Source: Candidatus Gastranaerophilales bacterium
Lineage (GTDB): Bacteria > Cyanobacteriota > Vampirovibrionia > Gastranaerophilales > Gastranaerophilaceae
Assembly: GCA_900548405.1 (NCBI GenBank)
Contig: UNSJ01000042.1
Coordinates: 1 to 16,576 of the forward strand
Length of the DNA: 16,576 bases
Direction: 5' to 3'
In this document: in pieces, positions 1-7,903 of the stretch
Layout of the letters: each line of letters opens with the position of its first letter
How positions within the stretch are numbered: position 1 is the first letter of the stretch
Translations under genes and position numbers: made by a program
Notes under the pieces: model-generated
The model's database searches: none
Seen by the model: only the letters and a program-made list of their open reading frames with translations
Told to the model about the DNA's origin: nothing

Positions 1-2
1 CG

Positions 3-56
3 GAATACCCGTTAAGCGCGAGTGAACAAGACAATCGCGCCGGGGCCAATTTGTAA
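3..56 (+). CDS. 3' end of an unidentified CDS (partial)
   Basis: The frame is open from the window edge and encodes EYPLSASEQDNRAGANL followed by TAA, 23 bases before the hydE start. The piece is noticeably richer in G and C than hydE. It may be the C-terminus of the gene before hydE in the same operon; hydF, hydG or a hydrogenase subunit would be usual there, but I do not recognise the tail as any of them. The other two plus frames stop sooner. With only 17 residues visible, no function is assigned. Confidence 0.35.
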   Translation, partial: EYPLSASEQDNRAGANL

Positions 57-65
57 AACAAATTG
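47..65 (+). repeat. Small perfect hairpin before hydE
   Basis: CAATTTGT and ACAAATTG form an 8-bp stem with a 3-base loop. It spans the stop codon of the upstream fragment and ends 14 bases before the hydE ATG. No T-run follows, so it is not an intrinsic terminator. It could be an intercistronic mRNA structure. hydE has no obvious Shine-Dalgarno sequence between this hairpin and its ATG. Confidence 0.4.
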
Positions 66-79
66 CGGGCAACGACGTT

Positions 80-1039
80 ATGAATAAAAAAGATATTCTG
101 GATATTTTAAAAAGCCCTGACAAAAGTCTTTTTAAAGAAGCTGATAAAGTTAGAGAAGAACATGTCGGAAACGGGGTTCATCTTCGCGGATTAATTGAAT
201 TTTCAAATATTTGTAAGATGAATTGTCTTTATTGCGGCCTTCAATCTTCAAACAAAAATGTTGAAAGATTCAGACTTGCAAAAGATGAAATTTTAAGCAT
301 TGCCAAATCAGGTGTTGAAGCGGGATATAAAACTATTGTTATGCAATCAGGTGAAGACAGTTATTTCAGCGCAAAAGTTCTTTGTGAAATAATTTCTGAA
401 ATAAAATCTCTAGATGTTGCTTTGACTTTGAGTTTGGGCGAGAGAACTTATGATGAGTACAAAGCCTTTAAAGATGCCGGTGCAGACAGATATTTAATAA
501 GAATTGAAACTACTGATGAAAAATTGTATAAAAAAATGCATCCTTTTGCTGATTTTGAAAACAGAAAACGCTGTCTTAGGGATTTAAAAAAAATCGGATT
601 TGAAACAGGCACAGGGTGTCTCGTTGGCTTGCCGGGACAAACTGTTGAATCTTTAGCTGATGACATTTTATTTTTCAAAGACTTAGATGCAGATATGATA
701 GGAATAGGTCCGTTTATTTCACATCCTGATACTCCTTTAGCAAGCGAACCCAATGGAGATTTTAATTTGGCTTTGAAAGTTATGGCTTTAACTAGGCTTA
801 TCTTGCCCGATATAAATATTCCTGCAACAACGGCAATGGAAACTTTAAAGGAAAACGGCAGACTTCTGGCACTTCAAAGCGGTGCAAATGTTGTTATGCC
901 AAATTTAACAGACGTTGAACATAAAAAACTCTATTCAATATATCCTAATAAAGCGAGTGCTGACCGCAATGAAGTTGAGGTTATGTTAAAACGTATTGGG
1001 CGTTATGTCGCAGATGATTTTGGATTTAGAAAGCATTAA
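80..1039 (+). CDS. hydE: [FeFe]-hydrogenase maturation radical SAM protein HydE
   Basis: Radical SAM enzyme that acts with HydF and HydG in the cytoplasm to build the di-iron subcluster of the [FeFe]-hydrogenase H-cluster. The 319-aa product follows Thermotoga-type HydE closely by recollection. Cys45, Cys49 and Cys52 (CKMNCLYC) form the CX3CX2C radical SAM [4Fe-4S] motif; VMQSGED, TLSLGE, GADRYLIRIET, CLVGLPGQT, MIGIGPFISHPDTPLA and IPATTAMETL are family blocks. The region where Thermotoga HydE carries cysteines for a second, accessory cluster (after the LYSIYPNKA block) has no cysteines here; that cluster is known to be dispensable and variable. The ATG at 80 gives the usual N-terminus but lacks a clear ribosome binding site. 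The presence of hydE implies hydrogen metabolism by [FeFe]-hydrogenase and an anaerobic life. The partner genes must lie outside the window. Confidence 0.95.
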   Translation: MNKKDILDILKSPDKSLFKEADKVREEHVGNGVHLRGLIEFSNICKMNCLYCGLQSSNKNVERFRLAKDEILSIAKSGVEAGYKTIVMQSGEDSYFSAKVLCEIISEIKSLDVALTLSLGERTYDEYKAFKDAGADRYLIRIETTDEKLYKKMHPFADFENRKRCLRDLKKIGFETGTGCLVGLPGQTVESLADDILFFKDLDADMIGIGPFISHPDTPLASEPNGDFNLALKVMALTRLILPDINIPATTAMETLKENGRLLALQSGANVVMPNLTDVEHKKLYSIYPNKASADRNEVEVMLKRIGRYVADDFGFRKH

Positions 1040-1063
1040 TATTAATCTGTGTAGTTTAAACAA

Positions 1064-1137
1064 TGTGCTTGATGCGATTCGAACGCACGGCCTTTTCCTT
1101 CGGAGGGAAATGCTCTATCCAACTGAGCTACAAGCAC
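1064..1137 (-). tRNA. tRNA-Arg (anticodon CCG)
   Basis: Read on the minus strand, the cloverleaf is complete: acceptor GTGCTTG pairs with CAAGCAC, the D arm is GCTC...GAGC, the anticodon stem TTTCC/GGAAA encloses the loop CTCCGAA, and the T arm GTGCG/CGCAT carries TTCGAAT. The anticodon CCG (complement of 1101-1103) reads the Arg codon CGG. The discriminator is A, and CCA is not encoded, so it must be added after transcription. It lies 15 bp downstream of the exonuclease gene on the same strand and may be co-transcribed with it. I see no separate terminator after it. Confidence 0.95.
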
Positions 1138-1152
1138 AAGTACTTATCTATT

Positions 1153-1689
1153 TTACATAAATTCAGCCATTTTAGCAAGAACATATGCTTTTAAGCACTT
1201 GTATACTTCGTATGTAACTCTGCAATCCTCAAGTCCCCTGTGCATTCTGCCGCTTTTAATTTTATAATAATCAGCCAGAGTTTTCAGTTTATGATTTTCA
1301 CAATCCAGTTTAAGCTTTCTGGCAATTTTAAGCGTATCAACAAAACTGTTTGAAAAAGCTTTGTTAAAATGTTTTATTGATTTGTCATAAATAAAATTAA
1401 TATCAAAATTTATGTTGTGTCCCAAAACAATATCCTTACCAACAAATTCTAAAAATTCCGGCAAAACTTCTTCTATTGAAAGTTCGTTTTCAAGCATAGA
1501 ATTTTTTATACCTGTAAGGTTTGATATAAATCTTCCAACAGGTCTTTGAGGTTTCACAAGTTTTGAAAAAGTTTTAACTATTATCCCCTCTCTAACCCTT
1601 ATTGCTGAAAGTTCTATAATGTCATCAATGGTTGAATTAAGTCCGTTTGTTTCTATATCTATTACAGTATAATCATCAGGGAAAGTCAT
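1153..1689 (-). CDS. DnaQ-like DEDDh 3'-5' exonuclease
   Basis: A 178-aa stand-alone exonuclease domain of the DnaQ/PolC-epsilon superfamily, which removes nucleotides from DNA (or RNA) 3' ends with two metal ions. Exo I is DIETNG (Asp11, Glu13), Exo II is HNINFD (His91, Asp96), and Exo III is HRGLEDC (His150, Asp155), so all DEDDh residues are present. No extra domain follows. It could be the proofreading subunit of DNA polymerase III or a repair/RNA-processing exonuclease; the sequence does not decide. The frame stays open to an upstream ATG at 1752, but the internal ATG at 1689 has AAAGGAG eight bases upstream, and the upstream ATG abuts a terminator hairpin, so 1689 is preferred. tRNA-Arg follows directly downstream. 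Confidence 0.88.
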   Translation of the reverse strand: MTFPDDYTVIDIETNGLNSTIDDIIELSAIRVREGIIVKTFSKLVKPQRPVGRFISNLTGIKNSMLENELSIEEVLPEFLEFVGKDIVLGHNINFDINFIYDKSIKHFNKAFSNSFVDTLKIARKLKLDCENHKLKTLADYYKIKSGRMHRGLEDCRVTYEVYKCLKAYVLAKMAEFM

Positions 1690-1697
1690 TAAGCTTT

Positions 1698-1704
1698 CTC
1701 CTTT
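1698..1704 (-). promoter_or_regulatory. Ribosome binding site deciding the exonuclease start
   Basis: On the minus strand AAAGGAG lies 8 bases before the ATG at 1689. The alternative in-frame ATG at 1752 has only a weak GGGGA, and that sits inside the preceding terminator hairpin. Confidence 0.75.
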
Positions 1705-1754
1705 AATTCGGCTGTTTAATCGGTTTGAAAATTTTTCATCGTAATTTAGCATTT

Positions 1755-1804
1755 AAAAAGTCCCCAAATGTATAACCACATATTAACATACATTTTGAGG
1801 ACTT
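1755..1804 (-). terminator. Intrinsic terminator of the mgtE-LCP-lemA operon
   Basis: Nearly perfect inverted repeat: the arm at 1758-1772 (AAGTCCCCAAATGTA) pairs with the arm at 1789-1804 (TACATTTTGAGGACTT) with one mismatch and one bulge. On the minus strand it is followed by TTTTT, and on the plus strand by a T-rich stretch, so it may work in both directions. It lies between the lemA stop and the exonuclease gene and closes the upstream operon. Confidence 0.75.
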
Positions 1805-1831
1805 CAAATTTTTATTTTTTTTGCTTATTTT

Positions 1832-2407
1832 TTATTTAAAATATTCATTTGCATTAACAGGCTGGCGTTCTTTTTCTTCTGTTATTTCAAAATACGGTAA
1901 ATCTGCTTTAATACCTAAAGATTGAGCAAACATTGAGCTTGGCCAGATTTCAACAGCGTTTTTCAAATCGAGCACAGCAGCGTTATAAAATCTTCTTGAT
2001 GCTGCAATATGTTCTTCCACTTCAGAATAAGTTTCCATAGCTTGAACCATAGTATTATCCGATTTTAATTGCGGATAATTTTCAACCGAAACCATTAATT
2101 GACTCATTTTGGATTGAATATCTTTATCCAGCTGTATTTTTTGAGCAATGTTATCATTTCCTGACTTAAGCTTTAATGCTTCAGTTCTTAATTTTGTAAT
2201 ATCTTCAATTAAACTTCTTTCATGTTCCATAAACTTATTTGCAATAAACAAAACATTAGGAATTAAATCATATCGTTTCTTTAATTGAACATCAATACTT
2301 GCAAGAGCTTCTTTAACTTTGTTCTTTTTTTGAATAAGAGCTGCGTAAATTGAGTAAAACCACCAAGCTGCCAAAAGAACCAAACCTGATAAAATTGTAA
2401 GTGACAT
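1832..2407 (-). CDS. lemA: LemA family membrane protein
   Basis: A 191-aa protein with an N-terminal hydrophobic segment (about residues 3-24, including LLAAWWFYSIYAAL) and a mostly alpha-helical remainder, the usual LemA layout. Family blocks visible are KKNKVKEALASIDVQLKKRYDLIPN near residues 27-51, ENYPQLKS near 108-115, and EVEEHIAASRRFYNAAVLDLKNAVEIWPSS near 130-158. The N-terminus is expected in the membrane with the helical bundle on one face. The molecular role of LemA is not settled. The start has a strong AAGGAG six bases upstream. It is the last gene of a tight operon, 13 bp after the LCP gene, and an intrinsic terminator follows. Confidence 0.92.
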   Translation of the reverse strand: MSLTILSGLVLLAAWWFYSIYAALIQKKNKVKEALASIDVQLKKRYDLIPNVLFIANKFMEHERSLIEDITKLRTEALKLKSGNDNIAQKIQLDKDIQSKMSQLMVSVENYPQLKSDNTMVQAMETYSEVEEHIAASRRFYNAAVLDLKNAVEIWPSSMFAQSLGIKADLPYFEITEEKERQPVNANEYFK

Positions 2408-2420
2408 ATTTATCTCCTTC

Positions 2421-3749
2421 TTAATTACCTGACAATATTATTGTAAAATCGCTTTCACCACAGTGATAATTTATAGGATCATAAACAAATTGCAGTCCAC
2501 CGAAAGCTTCATTTTTCTTTTTCAACCAGTTGTAATAATCATTTGTCACTTTGCTTGAATGCGCTATGAATTGAGAGTGTGCTCTTGTGGCTTTGCCTGT
2601 ACATTTTACCTCAATACCTGCTTCTTTAAGGTTTGCAGCCATAGCATCACCTTTAGCCGAATCTGAAGCTAAAACGCTTGCAGTCATTGGAGCAGCTTCA
2701 TCAAAGTGTTCTCTGTCACGATAAATTACACGGTTTACAACTTCCTGTGTTTTATCCGGATCTAAAATCCAATAGCTTATATAACCTTTTTGGTTTGGTG
2801 CACCCGGAAGCATAGCAATCTCAATCTTATCCATATCAACATGTTTTGCCAAGGCAGCATATTGTGACATTTCATAGAAAGACATATCTGTTTTGACGTA
2901 TTTTTTAGCAACAGAAATAATATCAGGAATTTTTGTTATGGTAGAAGGCTGTTTTAACTGTGTTAAAAGACTTCTCAATAACCATTGCTGTCTTTGAGTT
3001 CTTCCTATATCACCTAAGGCATCATGTCTGAATCTTAAATATTCAACAGCCTGCTGACCGTTTAAGTGATGATTGCCTTTAGTGAAATTAATATGCAGAT
3101 TTCCTGAATAGTCATTATAATGCATTGGTTTTTCTATATAAATATCAAGTCCGTCCATAGCATCAACAATAGCTTTTACAGCATCATCGTGAACCATTAT
3201 ATATCTGTCGATGTGAACTCCGAGAGTATCCTCAACGGTTTTCTTTGTCATTTCAATACCGCCTATTGCATGAGCAGCATTAATCTTATTTACACCATTA
3301 TCTTTTGGAAGATAAACCTTGCTGTCACGGGGAATAGATAATGCGTTTACTGATTTTGTTTTAGGATCAACATTAATTAAAATTATTGTATCAGTTCTTG
3401 TCCCTGACCATAAGTCATTAGGATTTCCGCTGGCATCAACACCAAGAAACAATATATTTTGACGTCTTAATCCAAACGGGAAAGCAAAGTCAGCGTGTTC
3501 TTTATTATCGTTGCTTCTGACAAGCTTTTGGAAAGTTTTTGTAATGGCAGAATTTTCGCCGAATTGTTTTTCAAAAAAGTTTTCATCTCCTGCAAACATA
3601 AATATTGCAAGCAGTAAACCTGCAAATACAATCATCATGCCTATAAGTATTTTGGCAAAAGAGGATTGTTCTTCTCTTGATTGTTTAGCGTGTTTAATAA
3701 ATGAATTAGTTCTATCTTCTCTATTTCTTCTTTGAGTTTGATTTGTCAT
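2421..3749 (-). CDS. LytR-CpsA-Psr (LCP) family glycopolymer transferase with LytR_C domain
   Basis: LCP enzymes transfer undecaprenyl-linked glycopolymers (teichoic acid, capsule, arabinogalactan and others) to the cell wall outside the membrane. Order in the 442-aa protein: cytoplasmic basic tail (1-33), one membrane segment (about 34-54), linker, LCP domain (about 95-300), and a LytR_C-type domain (about 352-442). Catalytic-site features are visible: NILFLGVDA (98-106), SGTRTDTIIL with Arg118 and Asp120, SIPRDS with Arg141, and LRFRHDALGDIGRTQRQQ with Arg239, Arg241, Arg250 and Arg253. It lies 14 bp after mgtE and 13 bp before lemA in one operon. The ribosome site before the ATG is weak, so translation may depend on coupling to mgtE. 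The polymer it attaches is unknown; the glycan cluster at the other end of the window could be a source. Confidence 0.92.
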   Translation of the reverse strand: MTNQTQRRNREDRTNSFIKHAKQSREEQSSFAKILIGMMIVFAGLLLAIFMFAGDENFFEKQFGENSAITKTFQKLVRSNDNKEHADFAFPFGLRRQNILFLGVDASGNPNDLWSGTRTDTIILINVDPKTKSVNALSIPRDSKVYLPKDNGVNKINAAHAIGGIEMTKKTVEDTLGVHIDRYIMVHDDAVKAIVDAMDGLDIYIEKPMHYNDYSGNLHINFTKGNHHLNGQQAVEYLRFRHDALGDIGRTQRQQWLLRSLLTQLKQPSTITKIPDIISVAKKYVKTDMSFYEMSQYAALAKHVDMDKIEIAMLPGAPNQKGYISYWILDPDKTQEVVNRVIYRDREHFDEAAPMTASVLASDSAKGDAMAANLKEAGIEVKCTGKATRAHSQFIAHSSKVTNDYYNWLKKKNEAFGGLQFVYDPINYHCGESDFTIILSGN

Positions 3750-3763
3750 ATTTTCTACCTTTT

Positions 3764-5131
3764 TTACATAACCTTAATTAAAAAAGTTGACACAAGAGTA
3801 AAGTATATTGCCAACCCTAAAACATCAATAGTTGTAGCAATAACGGGACCGGATGCTACTGCCGGATCTACTTTCATTGCCTTAAGGGCAAATGGTGTAA
3901 ATGTACCGATAATTGTTGCCATTGTCATATTAATAGCCATTGCTAATCCGACAATAATACCTAATTCCATATTATGCTGCCAGCCCCAGGTTACAGCAGT
4001 TACAAGAATACCGAAAATTGAACCTATAAGAAGCCCGATAGAGGTTTCTCTTAAAATATGGTGCAAAGCAGAGCTTAATGTTACCTGTCCTGTTGATAAA
4101 CCGCGAACCATAAGTGTAATGCTTTGTGTTCCGATATTACCTCCGAGTCCGGCTAAAAGGGGCATAAATATTGCAATTATTGGAAGTGCTTGAAGTGTAT
4201 GGTCGAAATGATGTCCGACATTAACTGCAATAAATTCTCCCAAAAGTGTTATAAATAACCACGGAGTTCTTGCTCGAATTGCATTAAAGACATTTCCTGA
4301 TAGGATTTCGTCTTCATCAACAACTTCAGTTGAAATACCTGATGATTGGTAAATTTCTTCTGTTGTTTCTTCTTCAAACAAGTCATGAACGTCATCCCAT
4401 GTAATCATTCCTTTTAACCTGTTATATAAATCAACAACAGGTAAAGCATTGTACTGGTATTTCATAAACTCATCAATAATATAGTCGCTGTAATCATCGA
4501 CATGAAGTCTGACAATATCAGAAATCATAATATCTTCAACACGTTTATTAATTGGTGAAGTTAAAAGTTTTCTTAAAGATACAACACCTAAAAGGTGATT
4601 TTGTTTATCAACTACATAAACATAATAAAGTTCCATGTTGTCCTGTTCAGCTTTAATCCTGATATGATTTAAGACATCCTGAACGCTCATTTCTGAATTA
4701 ACAGTTAAGACGGCGGGGTTCATGATACCGCCTGCTGTATCTTCATTGTATGTTAGAAGTTCTCTTACTTCTTCAGAGAATTTGTGAGGAAGCTTATCTA
4801 AATATGTTTCGCTCTCATCTTCTTCCATGTCGCCCAAAACATCGGCAGCAGCATCATGAGGCAGCTGGGTAAGAATTTGTGAAGCCAAATTCTCATCAAT
4901 ATCGCTCAATAACTCAACTTGCATTTGAGGAGGCAGATATTCCATTAAATCGGCAGCTTTTTCTAAATCAAGAAGCTTAAAGCATTGAAGACGTTCTTCA
5001 GGTTTTAATTCCTGAAAAATATCAGCCAAATCCGCAACGTGATAACTGTTCAGTTCTTCTTTGAGCTGAATCAGTGTTTCATCATCCATTATTTCACGAA
5101 GTCTGTCGATTATATTTTGAACATTCATCAT
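3764..5131 (-). CDS. mgtE: Magnesium transporter MgtE
   Basis: Mg2+ channel/transporter of the inner membrane, usually gated by cytosolic Mg2+. The 455-aa length and layout fit the family: an N-terminal superhelical MgtE_N domain (about 20-135, ending near TAGGIMNP), paired CBS domains (about 138-260, including YVVDKQNHLLGVVSLRKLL and PVVDLYNRLKGMITWDD), and a C-terminal membrane domain from about 285. Conserved pore-domain motifs are PLLAGLGGNIGTQS (324-337) and ATTIDVLGL (432-440); its Asp corresponds to the Mg2+-coordinating Asp of Thermus MgtE. The protein starts Met-Met, and neither codon has a Shine-Dalgarno sequence. It is the first gene of the mgtE-LCP-lemA operon, divergent from argS. 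The 82-bp gap upstream is too short for an M-box riboswitch, and none is seen. Confidence 0.95.
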   Translation of the reverse strand: MMNVQNIIDRLREIMDDETLIQLKEELNSYHVADLADIFQELKPEERLQCFKLLDLEKAADLMEYLPPQMQVELLSDIDENLASQILTQLPHDAAADVLGDMEEDESETYLDKLPHKFSEEVRELLTYNEDTAGGIMNPAVLTVNSEMSVQDVLNHIRIKAEQDNMELYYVYVVDKQNHLLGVVSLRKLLTSPINKRVEDIMISDIVRLHVDDYSDYIIDEFMKYQYNALPVVDLYNRLKGMITWDDVHDLFEEETTEEIYQSSGISTEVVDEDEILSGNVFNAIRARTPWLFITLLGEFIAVNVGHHFDHTLQALPIIAIFMPLLAGLGGNIGTQSITLMVRGLSTGQVTLSSALHHILRETSIGLLIGSIFGILVTAVTWGWQHNMELGIIVGLAMAINMTMATIIGTFTPFALKAMKVDPAVASGPVIATTIDVLGLAIYFTLVSTFLIKVM

Positions 5132-5137
5132 ATCAAT

Positions 5138-5143
5138 ATTATA
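5138..5143 (-). promoter_or_regulatory. Possible -10 box for mgtE
   Basis: TATAAT on the minus strand ends 6 bases before the first mgtE ATG. A start of transcription at the usual distance would fall on the ATG itself, giving a leaderless message; this agrees with the absence of a ribosome binding site. No convincing -35 box is seen and the region is AT-rich, so this is tentative. Confidence 0.3.
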
Positions 5144-5178
5144 TTACAAACATTAGATTTCATATAGTTTTTTTGTTG

Positions 5179-5184
5179 TATAAT
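5179..5184 (+). promoter_or_regulatory. Possible -10 box for argS
   Basis: A perfect TATAAT lies 30 bases before the argS ATG, leaving room for a short leader that contains the GGAG ribosome site. The -35 region is weak. The region is shared with the divergent mgtE gene. Confidence 0.45.
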
Positions 5185-5213
5185 TATCTCATAACAATTT
5201 TTTGGAGAGAAAT

Positions 5214-6929
5214 ATGATAAAAGATTATTTTATAAATAGTATAGAAAATGCTTTGGAAAATGCAGTTAAAAATGGCAAGCTCGGCTCAATGACAGAGTAT
5301 GAAAGAGGAACTTTGAAACCTGAACGCCCTAAAAATGCAGAATTTGGGGATTATGCGGTTAACGTATCTTCTCTTGCAAGATTTGCAAAAATTGCACCTC
5401 CTCAAATAGCAAATGCAATATTGGAATGTATAAATAAAGAAGACAATGAATATACGGTTGTCGGCGGTTTTATTAACTTTAAAGCAGGAAATAAACTTTT
5501 ATCGGATTTAGTTACTGAAATTTTCAAAAATCCTAAAGAATTCGGAAAACCTGAAAATGTTGAAACTGAAAAGATTATTCTTGAATACATTTCAGCAAAC
5601 CCCACAGGACCATTCCACATCGGTCACGGCAGATGGGCTGCTATGGGTTCTGTCCTTGCAAATCTTTTAAAATTCTACGGGCACGAAGTTTATCAGGAAT
5701 TTTATATTAACGATGCAGGAAGCCAAATTCAAAAATTAGGTAATTCTTTAGCTATAAGAATTCGTCAGGAACTAGGTGAAGATGTTGATTTCCCGACTGA
5801 TGAAGAGATGCGAAAAAATTATTATCCGGGCGATTATTTAATCCCTGTTGCAAAGAAATATCTTGAAACTCATAATGGACTTCCGAAAGATGTTAAAGAG
5901 CTTTCCGATTTTGCTAAAAAAGAAATGGAAGATTTGCAAAAGGCTTTGCTTGATAATTTCAGAGTTACATTTGATAACTTTTATTCCGAATTGACTTTGC
6001 ACAACTCTGGAAAAGTTGAAGAATGTGTTAATAAGTTAAAAGCAAGCGGTAAAATTTACCAAAAAGACGGTGCTGACTGGTTTAAATCATCGGATTACGG
6101 TGATGATCAGGACAGAGTAATCAAGAAAGCTGACGGTTCAAACACTTACCTTACAGCAGACATTGCTTATCATATTGACAAACTTGAACGCGGTTTTGAC
6201 AGAATGATAAATATTTGGGGTGCAGACCACCACGGTTACGTTGCTCGTGTAAAAGCTTCTATTGAAGCATTGGGGTATAATCCCGATAAGCTTGAAGTTC
6301 TTCTCGGACAGCTTGTAAACCTTGTTATAAACGGTAATGAAGTTCGTATGGGCAAACGTAAAAACATGGTTACTCTTGAAGATTTGATTGAAGAAGTCGG
6401 TGTAGATGCTACCCGTTTTTGGATGTCTATGAGAAACATTGACACTACACTTGATTTTGATATTGAGCTTGCAAAAACAAATTCTGATGAAAATCCTGTT
6501 TTCTACGTTCAGTACGCGCATGCAAGAGCTTGTTCAATTTTGAGAAATGCTATAAATGAAAAGGTTAACACGGAAACTGGTGAAAAATCCCCTGCGCCGA
6601 TGACAGAAGATGAATTAAACGACTTAATCAACGGTTTTAAACCTGAAATGGTTCTTCCGACAATTGATACTGCAAGAAAGTTAATCTTAAAACTTGAAGA
6701 ATATAAATCAGTAATTAAAAATTCTGCTGAAACAAGACAGGTTTATACAATCTGCAGATATGTTCAGGAACTTGCGGCGGAATTTCACTCATTCTACAAT
6801 GCTAACCGTGTAATTTCTGATGATAAAGAAATGATGAAAGCAAGAATTGCGCTTGTATGGAGTGTAAAAACTGTTCTTCATAATGCATTGGAAGATATTT
6901 TAGCGGTTACAGCTCCTGAACGTATGTAA
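5214..6929 (+). CDS. argS: Arginyl-tRNA synthetase
   Basis: Class I synthetase that charges tRNA-Arg in the cytoplasm. The 571-aa product shows the additional N-terminal domain (about 1-105, with AEFGDYAVNV), the catalytic Rossmann core with ISANPTGPFHIGHGRWAAMG (HIGH at 135-138), GADHHGYVARVKA, and VRMGKRKNMVTL. The last takes the place of KMSK (379-384), as in many ArgRS. A DALR-type anticodon-binding domain follows, ending ILAVTAPERM. A TTG at 5202 extends the frame, but the TTG lies in the ribosome site itself (TTGGAGAG); the ATG at 5214 with GGAG six bases upstream is the real start. The gene converges with dus, with only 2 bp between the stops. A tRNA-Arg gene is also in the window but is unlinked in transcription. 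Confidence 0.96.
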   Translation: MIKDYFINSIENALENAVKNGKLGSMTEYERGTLKPERPKNAEFGDYAVNVSSLARFAKIAPPQIANAILECINKEDNEYTVVGGFINFKAGNKLLSDLVTEIFKNPKEFGKPENVETEKIILEYISANPTGPFHIGHGRWAAMGSVLANLLKFYGHEVYQEFYINDAGSQIQKLGNSLAIRIRQELGEDVDFPTDEEMRKNYYPGDYLIPVAKKYLETHNGLPKDVKELSDFAKKEMEDLQKALLDNFRVTFDNFYSELTLHNSGKVEECVNKLKASGKIYQKDGADWFKSSDYGDDQDRVIKKADGSNTYLTADIAYHIDKLERGFDRMINIWGADHHGYVARVKASIEALGYNPDKLEVLLGQLVNLVINGNEVRMGKRKNMVTLEDLIEEVGVDATRFWMSMRNIDTTLDFDIELAKTNSDENPVFYVQYAHARACSILRNAINEKVNTETGEKSPAPMTEDELNDLINGFKPEMVLPTIDTARKLILKLEEYKSVIKNSAETRQVYTICRYVQELAAEFHSFYNANRVISDDKEMMKARIALVWSVKTVLHNALEDILAVTAPERM

Positions 6930-6931
6930 AA

Positions 6932-7903
6932 CTATACTTGTATGTTTCCTATTGTGAGAAGTTGAATTATGTTTTCATAACTTTCTTCTAAAACAAGTTT
7001 TGAACGCATAACTTTGGCATTCTTAAAGCCTGCAAGATAATAAGGGTAGAATTTACGCATAAATTTTATTGCAGTATTTTCTCCGCGAAGCTTAATTTCT
7101 TCATTAAGATGCCATCTGAGCATTTCAATTTTTTCTTCAAGCGGCGGCGCTGGAAGTTGTTCTCCGGTTTGAAAATAATGTTCAATTCGTGCGATAAGTG
7201 TAGGATCGCCAAGTGCGCCTCTTCCGACAGCAACTCCGTCTGCGCCTGAATGCTCGATACATTTTATAGCATCATCAACAGTTAAAATATCTCCGTTAGC
7301 AAACACAGGGATATCCACATTTTCTTTTAGGACTTTAATTTTTGCCCAGTCAGCTTTTCCTGAATACATTTGAGAACGTGTGCGGCCGTGAATTGTAATA
7401 AATTCAGCTCCAGCTTCCTGCATAGCCTGCCCGTATTCAACATAATTCATTTCTTCTGCAGTGTAGCCGAGTCTGAACTTAACACTGACAGGTTTATTTG
7501 TTCCTTCTTTTACGGCTTTTACCAAATCCGCTGCAAGTGTAGGATTACGCATTAATGCAGCTCCGTCCTGCCCTCCTACAACTTTTTTTACAGGACATCC
7601 CATATTGATATCAACCATATCGGCAAATTGTGTAAGAAATTCTGCTGCCTGACGCATCATATGAGGTTTGTGCCCGCTAATCTGATATGATATCGGTGAA
7701 TGATTGTCATCTCTTTTTAATATTTCTATCCCACTTCTCCCGTTCAAGGTTTGCGCGAGATACTCCGAGCTTATCATTTCTGTTGTCAAAAGACAGTTTT
7801 TAGAATATTTTCTGATTAAGCTTCTTAAAACGTAATCAGTTATTCCTGCCATTGGGGCAAGAGAAACACGGCTTTGTATAAGGTGCTGAACTCTATTTGT
7901 CAT
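6932..7903 (-). CDS. dus: tRNA-dihydrouridine synthase (DusB-like)
   Basis: FMN enzyme that reduces specific uridines in the tRNA D-loop to dihydrouridine with NAD(P)H. The 323-aa protein has a TIM-barrel with LAPMAGITD (15-23), EMISSE, DINMGCPVKKVVGGQDGAALM with the catalytic Cys at 103, SVKFRLG, IHGRTRSQMYSGKADW (171-186), VFANGDI and GVAVGRGALGDP for FMN phosphate binding, and a C-terminal helical domain. It resembles the DusB group. A GTG at 7918 would add five residues and sits too close to AAGGA. The ATG at 7903 gives the usual short N-terminus, with AGGTGA 12 bases upstream. Either start overlaps the end of the upstream TPR gene (by 11 or 26 bases), so the two are translationally coupled. 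The gene ends 2 bp from argS. Confidence 0.94.
   Translation of the reverse strand: MTNRVQHLIQSRVSLAPMAGITDYVLRSLIRKYSKNCLLTTEMISSEYLAQTLNGRSGIEILKRDDNHSPISYQISGHKPHMMRQAAEFLTQFADMVDINMGCPVKKVVGGQDGAALMRNPTLAADLVKAVKEGTNKPVSVKFRLGYTAEEMNYVEYGQAMQEAGAEFITIHGRTRSQMYSGKADWAKIKVLKENVDIPVFANGDILTVDDAIKCIEHSGADGVAVGRGALGDPTLIARIEHYFQTGEQLPAPPLEEKIEMLRWHLNEEIKLRGENTAIKFMRKFYPYYLAGFKNAKVMRSKLVLEESYENIIQLLTIGNIQV

Noticed and set aside
1690..1752. Upstream start adding 21 residues to the exonuclease
   Set aside because: The extra residues are not family-like, the ATG abuts a terminator hairpin, and the ATG at 1689 has a strong ribosome site.
3732..4193. 153-aa plus frame opposite mgtE
   Set aside because: It lies wholly antisense to the well-supported MgtE membrane domain; its hydrophobic look is a reflection of that.
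5132..5201. M-box riboswitch for mgtE or T-box for argS
   Set aside because: The divergent gap is only 82 bp and shows no specifier hairpin, T-box sequence or M-box fold.
5202..5213. TTG start extending argS by four codons
   Set aside because: The TTG and the following GGAG are the ribosome binding site of the ATG at 5214.
6138..6521. Minus-strand frames of 127 and 69 aa inside argS
   Set aside because: Both are shadows of the ArgRS catalytic core, without start signals.
6926..6960. Terminator between argS and dus
   Set aside because: The stops are 2 bp apart, and no stem with a T-run is visible in the flanking sequence.
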